Source: CAZKTS01 sp964555735
GTDB taxonomy: Bacteria > Actinomycetota > Acidimicrobiia > IMCC26256 > PALSA-555
NCBI GenBank assembly: GCA_964555735.1
Contig: CAZKTS010000259.1
Location: 1 to 7,804 of the forward strand
DNA length: 7,804 bases
Direction of reading: 5' to 3'
The notes beneath the pieces were generated by a model. That model saw only the letters and a program-made list of their open reading frames with translations, made no database searches and had not been told where the DNA came from. The translations under genes and the position numbers were made by a program. This document shows, piece by piece, positions 1 through 4,701 of the stretch (within the stretch, counting starts at the first letter, position 1; each line of letters starts with the position of its first letter).

Positions 1-2
1 AG

Positions 3-491
3 GCGTACGACGAGTCGCAGGTGCGGGACACGCGCGAGGAGGCCGCGCACGTGTAGGGCCTCCAGTACGTCGGCCTCGACGGCTACGTCGGGAGCATCGC
101 CAACGGTGCCGGGCTCGCGATGAGCACCGTCGACATCGTGAGCCAGGTGGGCGGGAAGCCGGCGAACTTCCTCGACATCGGCGGCGGTGCCAACGCCGAC
201 GTGATGGCCGGCGCGCTCGAGGTGATCAACAACGACAGCGACGTGACGTCGATCTTCATCAACATCTTCGGCGGGATCACCAAGGGTGAGGAGGTGGCGA
301 ACGGGATCGTGCAGGCGCTCGAGCGCGTGAGCATCGAGTCGCCGATCGTCATCCGTCTCGACGGCACCAACGCCGACGAGGGGCGGGCGATCCTCGAGCC
401 GCACCTGTCGGACCAGCTCCAGCTCCAACCGACGATGGTCGACGCGGCTCGCCGCGTCGTCGAGCTCGCCCAAGCGCGGGGCGGGAAGTAG
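3..491 (+). CDS. sucC: Succinyl-CoA synthetase (ADP/GDP-forming) beta subunit, C-terminal part, with an in-frame stop
   Basis: This is the beta subunit of succinyl-CoA synthetase, which with SucD converts succinyl-CoA plus NDP and phosphate to succinate, CoA and NTP in the cytoplasmic TCA cycle. The gene begins before the window, and about 162 codon positions of its C-terminal CoA-ligase domain are visible. Family motifs in the frame starting at base 3 are DESQ near 9-20, LQYVGLDG (60-83), ANGAGLAM (99-122), PANFLDIGGGA, INIFGGI and the final VDAARRVVELA, ending at TAG 489-491. These align well with E. coli SucC. The oddity is TAG at 54-56, with clear SucC sequence on both sides in the same frame, so it is a point change and not a frameshift. 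The first possible restart, ATG at 120, has no Shine-Dalgarno sequence and would give only 123 residues. The family assignment is certain; whether the gene is broken or the base is a sequencing error is not. Confidence 0.9.
54..56 (+). other. In-frame amber codon inside sucC
   Basis: The frame before it reads REEAAHV and after it GLQYVGLDG, both typical of SucC just before the NGAGLAM motif. A single-base change from CAG, GAG, AAG, TGG or TAC would produce it. TAG is also used as the terminal stop of sucC, sucD and the zinc-ribbon gene in this window, so general reassignment of TAG is unlikely. Confidence 0.9.
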
Positions 492-510
492 GAACCGGAG
501 GCGAGGAACT

Positions 511-533
511 GCGGCGCAGGTACCCTGCGTCGC
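511..533 (+). other. Hairpin in the sucC-sucD gap
   Basis: In RNA, arms 511-520 and 524-533 pair over 10 bp (one G-U wobble at the fourth pair) around a three-base loop, UAC. It lies 20 bases after the sucC stop and 46 before sucD, and no U-run follows. Plausible roles are an mRNA-stability element or partial attenuator that sets the SucC:SucD ratio. A full terminator is unlikely between two subunits needed in equal amounts. The structure is seen in the sequence; the role is inference. Confidence 0.45.
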
Positions 534-578
534 CCGAGCCGGGGCCCGAGCGGCCCTGCGAAGCAGAGAGCGGGAGAG

Positions 579-1463
579 ATGTCGATCTTCGTCGACGAGA
601 CCACCAAGGTCGTGTACCAGGGCCTCACCGGGTCGCAAGGGAAGTTCTACGGGCTCCTGAACAAGGAGTACGGCACGCAGGTCGTCGCGGGCACCAACCC
701 GAAGAAGGCCGGCACCGACGTCGAGGGCATCCCGATCTTCGCCAACGTTGCCGAAGCCGTGAAGGAGACCGGGGCCACCGCGTCGTGCGTGTTCATCCCG
801 GCACCGGGCGTGAAGGACGCGGTGATCGACGCGGCCGAGGGCGGCGTCGAGTTCATCGTCGTGATCACCGAGGGCGTGCCCGCCCACGACGAGGCGTGGT
901 TCTACAACAAGCTGCGGCGCGACCACCCGAACGTGCGCCTGCTCGGGCCGAACTGCCCCGGGATCATCAGCCCGGGCAAGTGCAACATCGGCATCACCGC
1001 GGGCCACATCGCCAAGGCGGGCGGGCCCGTGGGCATCGTGAGCCGTTCCGGCACGCTCACCTACCAGGCCCTCTACGAGCTCAAGCAGCAGGACATCGGC
1101 GTCACCACGTGCGTGGGCATCGGCGGCGACCCCGTGCCGGGCACGAGCTTCATCGACTGCCTGCGTGCGTTCGAGGCCGACCCCGAGACCAAGGCCGTGA
1201 TGATGATCGGCGAGATCGGCGGCTCGGCCGAGGAGGAGGCCGCCGACTTCATCAAGGCGGAGATGTCCAAGCCGGTCGTCACCTACATCGCCGGCGTGAC
1301 GGCACCGCCGGGCAAGAAGATGGGCCACGCGGGCGCGATCGTCTCGGGCGGCAAGGGCACGGCCGCGGCGAAGATGGACGCGCTCGAGGCAGCCGGCGCG
1401 AAGGTCGGGCTGAACCCCACCGAGGCCGGCGAGCTGATGGTCGGCGTGGTGTCGCGGCTCTAG
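579..1463 (+). CDS. sucD: Succinyl-CoA synthetase alpha subunit
   Basis: This 294-residue protein is the normal length for SucD, the alpha subunit that binds CoA and carries the phosphohistidine intermediate; it acts with SucC in the TCA cycle. The N-terminal CoA-binding Rossmann domain shows GLTGSQGKF at 15-23. The segment LGPNCPGIISPGKCNIGI lies at 122-139. The ligase domain has the GEIGG motif at 211-215, whose Glu212 matches E. coli Glu208, and the active-site histidine in KKMGHAGAIV is His250 (His246 in E. coli). The ATG start is supported by the family N-terminus (MSI-VDETTKVVYQG) and by a purine-rich GGGAGAG directly upstream. It lies 87 bases after sucC, is presumably cotranscribed with it, and ends with TAG. 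No key residue is missing. Confidence 0.97.
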   Translation: MSIFVDETTKVVYQGLTGSQGKFYGLLNKEYGTQVVAGTNPKKAGTDVEGIPIFANVAEAVKETGATASCVFIPAPGVKDAVIDAAEGGVEFIVVITEGVPAHDEAWFYNKLRRDHPNVRLLGPNCPGIISPGKCNIGITAGHIAKAGGPVGIVSRSGTLTYQALYELKQQDIGVTTCVGIGGDPVPGTSFIDCLRAFEADPETKAVMMIGEIGGSAEEEAADFIKAEMSKPVVTYIAGVTAPPGKKMGHAGAIVSGGKGTAAAKMDALEAAGAKVGLNPTEAGELMVGVVSRL

Positions 1464-1472
1464 GGTGGGCGC

Positions 1473-1787
1473 ATGACCGCGATGCCCCCGCCGCCCGCAC
1501 CTCCCGTCGGCGCGACCTACGCGCCGCCGTCCGGCGGCACGAGCGGCCTGGCCGTCGCGTCGCTGGTCCTCGGCATCGTCTCGTTCTTCTGCCTCGGGTT
1601 CCTGTTCGTGGTGCCGATCCTCGCGATCGTGTTCGGCCACGTCGCCCTCGGGCGCATCGCCGACTCGGGCGGCACGCTGCGCGGCCGCGGCCTGGCCATC
1701 GCCGGGCTGGTGCTCGGCTGGATCTTCATCGTGCCGATCGTGCTCGCCACCTTCGCCTGGCTCGGGTACGGCATCAGCAACAGCTGA
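1473..1787 (+). CDS. Small DUF4190-type membrane protein
   Basis: This 104-residue protein has a short Pro/Ala-rich N-terminus (1-23) and two hydrophobic segments, about 25-53 and 73-99. The first runs GLAVASLVLGIVSF and leads into GHVALGRI at 55-62; the second begins RGRGLAIAGLVLG at 70-82. That pairing (GLA-ASLVLG, GH-ALG-I, GRGLAIAGLVLG) is the hallmark of DUF4190, a common actinobacterial inner-membrane family of unknown function. ATG 1473 is preferred, since it follows a GGGTGGG stretch and sits nine bases after the sucD stop; a second in-frame ATG is at 1482. The spacing suggests it is read through from sucD. It ends just before a tandem repeat and a strong hairpin. The family is fairly sure, the function unknown. 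Confidence 0.85.
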   Translation: MTAMPPPPAPPVGATYAPPSGGTSGLAVASLVLGIVSFFCLGFLFVVPILAIVFGHVALGRIADSGGTLRGRGLAIAGLVLGWIFIVPIVLATFAWLGYGISNS

Positions 1788-1792
1788 ACCCT

Positions 1793-1822
1793 CGCCGACC
1801 CACCGGTCGCCGACCCACCGGT
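1793..1822. repeat. Exact tandem duplication of a 15-bp unit
   Basis: The unit CGCCGACCCACCGGT occurs at 1793-1807 and again at 1808-1822 with no mismatch and no gap. It lies between the stop of the DUF4190 gene and the convergent-gene hairpin, and each copy ends in the palindrome ACCGGT. This is most simply a replication-slippage duplication in non-coding sequence. Confidence 0.9.
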
Positions 1823-1824
1823 TT

Positions 1825-1863
1825 GGAGAGCGGAGGGGGCAGCCGTTGCCCCCTGCGCTCTCC
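1825..1863. terminator. Probable bidirectional terminator hairpin between convergent genes
   Basis: Arms 1825-1841 and 1847-1863 pair over 17 positions with a single G-G mismatch (1833/1855), that is 8 bp plus 8 bp, around the 5-base loop GCCGT. It sits in the 87-base gap where the plus-strand DUF4190 gene and the minus-strand 10-helix gene converge, so it can serve both. No U-run follows on either strand, which is common for terminators in GC-rich actinobacteria but leaves its efficiency uncertain. Confidence 0.7.
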
Positions 1864-1874
1864 GCCAAGCGTCG

Positions 1875-2903
1875 CTACGCCGTGGCGCCGGTCGTCGCGG
1901 TGCCCTCGTCGCCGTCCGGTGCCTCGTCGAGGCGGGGTGCGAGCACGAGGCCGAGTGCGATGAGCAGCACGGCCATCACCGCGGCGAGCCCGGCGAACCC
2001 GAGGACGGAGTCACCGGCCAGATCGGCGCACACGACGATCAGGCCGATCACGACGGTCAGCACCCCGACCCACGTGGAGCCGCGGCGGTGCGGTCCGAGC
2101 CCGCCGACGAGTCCGACGACGACGCCCGCCCCCGCGGCGAGCAGGCCGCCCGCGAGCGCGCTCTCGTCGCTGCCGAGTGCGACCGCGCCGATGATGGCGT
2201 AGAGGGCGCCGACGGCGATGAACGGGGTGGCGATGCCGTGCTGCTTGCGGCGGTCGAGGAACGCGCCGATCACCAGCGCGCCGACACCGAGCACGAGGGC
2301 GATGATCGACGCGGTCGTCGTGTCCGGTTGCGAGAACGAGCTCGAGTCGCCGAGCGGCGTGCTGTCGAGCGGGGTGCTGCCCTGGCTGTCGAGCGTGGCT
2401 TGGAACGGGATCACCGAGCCGTCGCCGCCCTGCGCCTCCGAGGTGATCCACCCGAAGAGGAAGAGCAGCCCCAACCCGAGGAAGACGGCGCGCCCGCGCG
2501 TCCAGCCGAGGACGTAGAAGGCGGCGTACGACGCGATCGTGAGCAGGTAGACACCGGTCGAGTCGCTGCCACCGCCGTCGCCGAAGAAGACGAAGAACCA
2601 CACCATCGGGGTGGCGAGCACGATCGCGGTGACGGCGGCGCTGCGCACGGGCCCGGACTCGACGAGCAGACCGGCCGCGTACGCCGCCGCCACGACGAGC
2701 AGGCTCAGGAGCACCCCCGGGAGCGTGAGGTCGTCGCCGCCGATCTCGCTGATGACGGCGGCGACGGCGAAGACCACGAACGCGCCGCCCCCGGCGGCCA
2801 GCACGTGGGCGAACCCCGGCTCGGGTCGTCGCTCGGCGCGCCAGCCGAGTCGCTCGAGCAGGTTCGGTCGGGGCGCCGCAGCGGCGCTGGTCGGGTCGGT
2901 CAT
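1875..2903 (-). CDS. Ten-helix integral membrane protein of unknown function
   Basis: This is a 342-residue protein of a family I do not recognise. About ten hydrophobic helices are visible, near residues 31-54, 61-82, 88-108, 117-135, 138-155, 198-216, 225-244, 248-269, 276-294 and 299-322. They form two sets of five separated by a polar Ser/Thr/Asp-rich loop (156-197), probably extracytoplasmic. The N-terminus (1-28) and the acidic, Thr-rich C-terminus (323-342) would be cytoplasmic. No catalytic motif or transporter signature stands out. ATG at 2903 is supported by GGGGGAG about seven bases upstream. The gene converges on the DUF4190 gene and follows, on the same strand, two small membrane-protein genes, but a terminator at 2946-2972 suggests separate transcription. 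Mycobacteria have a large membrane protein (Rv0955/PerM) between sucCD and purNH; kinship by position is only a guess. Confidence 0.8.
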   Translation of the reverse strand: MTDPTSAAAAPRPNLLERLGWRAERRPEPGFAHVLAAGGGAFVVFAVAAVISEIGGDDLTLPGVLLSLLVVAAAYAAGLLVESGPVRSAAVTAIVLATPMVWFFVFFGDGGGSDSTGVYLLTIASYAAFYVLGWTRGRAVFLGLGLLFLFGWITSEAQGGDGSVIPFQATLDSQGSTPLDSTPLGDSSSFSQPDTTTASIIALVLGVGALVIGAFLDRRKQHGIATPFIAVGALYAIIGAVALGSDESALAGGLLAAGAGVVVGLVGGLGPHRRGSTWVGVLTVVIGLIVVCADLAGDSVLGFAGLAAVMAVLLIALGLVLAPRLDEAPDGDEGTATTGATA

Positions 2904-2945
2904 GGTTGCTCCCCCAGCTCGGATGATCGACGTTCAGACGCGAAA

Positions 2946-2972
2946 TGGTCCCCGCCGTGATGGCGGGGACCA
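2946..2972 (-). terminator. Rho-independent terminator downstream of the 145-residue membrane-protein gene
   Basis: This is a perfect 11-bp stem (2946-2956 with 2962-2972) around a 5-base loop. Read on the minus strand the right arm ends in GGGGACCA and is followed by TTTCGCG, a short U-run. It lies 33 bases past the stop of the minus-strand gene ending at 3006 and before the ATG at 2903. It should therefore limit read-through into the ten-helix gene. Confidence 0.8.
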
Positions 2973-3005
2973 GATCGGTTCACACGATGTGTTCGTGGTG
3001 CGTGG

Positions 3006-3443
3006 TCAGGCGGTCGGCGGCGTGGTGGGCCCGCCCGCGCGCTCCTTGGAGAGGAGGATCGCCCCGACGAGCGCGGCGATGCAGGCCGCCAGGATGAACC
3101 AGAACCCGATGCCCTTGTCGAGCCCCCGGTTGCTGGCGATCAGCCACGCGACGGCGTAGAGCGCCGCGAAGAACCCGAGGATCAGGTGGATCTGCAGCCA
3201 CGTGAAGCCGGCGATCCGCTCGGGCAGGTTGACGTTGGCGAACTTGGTGAGTGCGATCTGCACCGCCATGATCACCACGAAGATCACCATCAGCGTCGCG
3301 ACGGGGAAGAGGCCCTTGCCCCACGCGCTGACCGAGCCGCCACCGTCGACCGGCGACTTGTAGAAGGCGAAGAACGAGAAGATCAGTGCGACGACGCCGG
3401 CGGCCATGATCGTGATCTCGCCGGGTGTGGGCTTGGTGTCCAC
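3006..3443 (-). CDS. Small four-helix membrane protein, paralogue A
   Basis: This protein has about 145 residues with four hydrophobic helices near 10-28, 44-65, 82-103 and 111-132, a short polar N-terminus and a Thr/Pro-rich tail ending PPTA. I do not recognise the family. I chose the GTG at 3443 over a longer GTG at 3473 because GGAGGT sits six bases upstream of it, and because the resulting N-terminus (MDTKPTPGE) then parallels that of the neighbouring paralogue (MDLTKLSNGD). Features shared with that neighbour are IFSFF in helix 1, S-SAWG just before helix 2, the same four-helix spacing and the PTA end. The protein is probably cytoplasmic-membrane embedded with both ends inside. The position between sucCD and purNH resembles Rv0954 (DUF5336 type) of mycobacteria, which is a weak positional hint only. 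Confidence 0.78.
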   Translation of the reverse strand: MDTKPTPGEITIMAAGVVALIFSFFAFYKSPVDGGGSVSAWGKGLFPVATLMVIFVVIMAVQIALTKFANVNLPERIAGFTWLQIHLILGFFAALYAVAWLIASNRGLDKGIGFWFILAACIAALVGAILLSKERAGGPTTPPTA

Positions 3444-3449
3444 AGAGGT

Positions 3450-3455
3450 ACCTCC
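3450..3455 (-). promoter_or_regulatory. Shine-Dalgarno sequence deciding the GTG start at 3443
   Basis: On the minus strand GGAGGT is followed by the six bases ACCTCT and then GTG. This spacing is close to ideal, whereas the alternative upstream GTG at 3473 has no comparable site. Confidence 0.75.
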
Positions 3456-3523
3456 ATCAGGGTTCGTGCCCACACGCGGCGGGCGCCGTTCGGTAGCCGA
3501 CCACGGATGCTTCGGCTTTGCAA

Positions 3524-3547
3524 GGATCCGGGCGCCCCTCCGGATCC
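3524..3547 (-). terminator. Possible terminator hairpin after paralogue B
   Basis: Arms 3524-3531 and 3540-3547 (GGATCCGG / CCGGATCC) form an 8-bp perfect stem around an 8-base GC-rich loop, starting ten bases past the minus-strand stop at 3558. On the minus strand it is followed by TTGCAAAG, so the U-run is only two bases. It may be a weak terminator or an mRNA 3'-end stabiliser between the two paralogous genes. Confidence 0.5.
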
Positions 3548-3557
3548 AGGTTCTCGG

Positions 3558-4028
3558 TCAGGCGGTCGGAGGCACCGACGGCGGTGCCGCGGGTGCGTCC
3601 TCCTTGTACTTGAGGATGCCGCCCGCCAGGATCCCGATCGAGGCGATCAGCCCCAGCCACGCGCCGATCTCCTTCTTCGTGTCGACCGCGTCGTCGGGGA
3701 GCCCGGTGACCTCGTAGCCCGCGGTGAACACCAGCAACAGGATGGCGAGGAAGACCACGACGCTGAGGATGAGGATCGTGCGCTTCGCGGTCAGCGCCGG
3801 CGGCAGATCCACACCGAACGCGGGCAGCACCGCGAGTGCGGCGGTCGCGACGCCGAGGAGCACGGCGATGATCCCGAGGGTGAATCCCCAGGCGCTGTCG
3901 GACTGGCCGGCGAACAGCGGCGCGTTGGCGATCTCGGCGCTGAACCACTTGAAGAACGAGAAGATGAGCAGCGCGATGCCGCTCACGGCGATCACCTTGT
4001 CGCCGTTCGACAGCTTGGTCAGATCCAC
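3558..4028 (-). CDS. Small four-helix membrane protein, paralogue B
   Basis: This protein has about 156 residues with helices near 11-29, 48-68, 83-104 and 120-139. A longer polar loop (105-119, rich in Asp) lies between helices 3 and 4, and the Pro/Ala-rich tail ends VPPTA. The frame stays open to 4109, but the extra N-terminal 27 residues are Arg/Cys-rich and unlike a membrane-protein start. GTG at 4028 has GAGGGAG seven bases upstream and yields MDLTKLSNGDKVI, parallel to paralogue A. The two genes are neighbours on the same strand with shared motifs (IFSFF, S-SAWG, -PTA), which points to tandem duplication followed by strong divergence. It is transcribed divergently from purN across a 112-base gap. 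The function is unknown and no catalytic residues are evident. Confidence 0.78.
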   Translation of the reverse strand: MDLTKLSNGDKVIAVSGIALLIFSFFKWFSAEIANAPLFAGQSDSAWGFTLGIIAVLLGVATAALAVLPAFGVDLPPALTAKRTILILSVVVFLAILLLVFTAGYEVTGLPDDAVDTKKEIGAWLGLIASIGILAGGILKYKEDAPAAPPSVPPTA

Positions 4029-4099
4029 GTGGAGGCTCCCTCGGTCCGGTCGGGCGGTGCGGGGAGCAGAGCACGCGGAGCAGGGCTGCGCAAGCACCG

Positions 4100-4115
4100 G
4101 CCCGTTCAAACGGGC
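4100..4115. promoter_or_regulatory. 16-bp palindrome in the divergent paralogue B / purN gap, candidate operator
   Basis: GCCCGTT (4100-4106) and AACGGGC (4109-4115) are perfect inverted arms separated by CA. The site lies between two divergently transcribed genes and overlaps the candidate -35 hexamer of purN, the usual geometry of a repressor operator. As RNA it could form only a 6-bp stem with a 4-base loop. The binding protein is unknown. Confidence 0.5.
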
Positions 4116-4133
4116 GGGGCCCTCGGCTACGTT
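4105..4133 (+). promoter_or_regulatory. Candidate purN promoter
   Basis: TTCAAA (4105-4110) is a 4-of-6 match to the -35 consensus. It is followed after exactly 17 bases by TACGTT (4128-4133), which fits the TAnnnT form of actinobacterial -10 boxes. Transcription would start about six to eight bases later, at or within two bases of the GTG at 4141. This is pattern matching only, with no transcript data. Confidence 0.45.
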
Positions 4134-4140
4134 CTGGCTC

Positions 4141-4701
4141 GTGCGGCGTCTCGGCGTGCTCGCGTCCGGCAGTGGGACGATCCTCCAGGCGCTGCTCGAC
4201 GACGGCCTGCCCGTCTCGCTGCTCGTCGTCGACCGGCCCTGCGGCGCGGTCGCCCGGGCCGAGGCGGCCGGGGTGCCGGTGGAGGTCGTGGAGCGGACGT
4301 CGTTCGGTGCCGACTTCGATCGCCTCGCCTACACCGAGCGGGTGGTCGACGCCCTGCAGCGCCACGGGATCGAGTTGGTGGCCATGGCGGGATTCATGAC
4401 CATCCTCGAGCAGCCGATGCACGACGCCTTCGGTGGTCGCATCACCAACACCCACCCGTCGCTGCTCCCCGCGTTCAAGGGTGCCCACGCGGTGGCCGAC
4501 GCGCTCGCGGCGGGCGTGCAGGTGACGGGGTGCACCGTGCACCTGGCGACGCTCGAGGTCGACGAGGGCCCGATCCTCGCCCAGGAGACCGTGCCGGTCC
4601 TCCCCGACGACACCGCCGAGACGCTCCACGAGCGGATCAAGGAGGTCGAGCGCCGCCTCTACCCGAAGGTGGTCCGTTCCCTGGTAGAGGATGGGGCATG
4701 A
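4141..4701 (+). CDS. purN: Phosphoribosylglycinamide formyltransferase (GAR transformylase)
   Basis: PurN transfers the formyl group of 10-formyl-tetrahydrofolate to glycinamide ribonucleotide, the third step of de novo purine synthesis. From GTG 4141 the product is 186 residues, slightly short but within the family range, and begins MRRLGVLASGSG, the expected first beta strand and phosphate loop (7-13). The catalytic triad is visible: Asn103 and His105 in NTHPSLLPAFKGAH and Asp141 in EVDEGP, matching E. coli Asn106, His108 and Asp144. The phosphate loop reads GSGTILQ where many homologues have GS/TNLQ, so Ile replaces the usual Asn. The frame stays open far upstream, but only through minus-strand genes. 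No Shine-Dalgarno sequence precedes the GTG, and a promoter-like pair sits right before it, so the mRNA may be leaderless. It overlaps purH by ATGA. Confidence 0.95.
   Translation: MRRLGVLASGSGTILQALLDDGLPVSLLVVDRPCGAVARAEAAGVPVEVVERTSFGADFDRLAYTERVVDALQRHGIELVAMAGFMTILEQPMHDAFGGRITNTHPSLLPAFKGAHAVADALAAGVQVTGCTVHLATLEVDEGPILAQETVPVLPDDTAETLHERIKEVERRLYPKVVRSLVEDGA

Noticed and set aside
54..491. TAG read as pyrrolysine or a reassigned codon in sucC
   Set aside because: TAG is the terminal stop of sucC, sucD and the zinc-ribbon gene here, and no recoding element or pyl gene is visible.
785..1963. Long plus-strand frame overlapping sucD and the DUF4190 gene
   Set aside because: Arg-rich composition typical of an off-frame reading of GC-rich DNA; sucD has full family motifs in the true frame.
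2088..2960. Plus-strand frame opposite the ten-helix gene
   Set aside because: Rich in Arg, Glu and Asp with no hydrophobic core; it is the antisense of a membrane protein and crosses the terminator at 2946-2972.
4029..4109. N-terminal extension of paralogue B to 4109
   Set aside because: The extra residues are Cys/Arg-rich, lack similarity to paralogue A and overlap the purN control region; GTG 4028 has a well-placed GAGGGAG.
3724..4140. Upstream extension of the purN frame
   Set aside because: It lies antisense to paralogue B, and the PurN fold begins exactly at the GTG at 4141.
3186..4697. Very long open frame extending purH upstream to 3186
   Set aside because: It runs antisense through three membrane-protein coding regions and in another frame of purN, its translation is Arg/Gly/Asp-rich low complexity, and the ATGA overlap fixes the real purH start at 4698.
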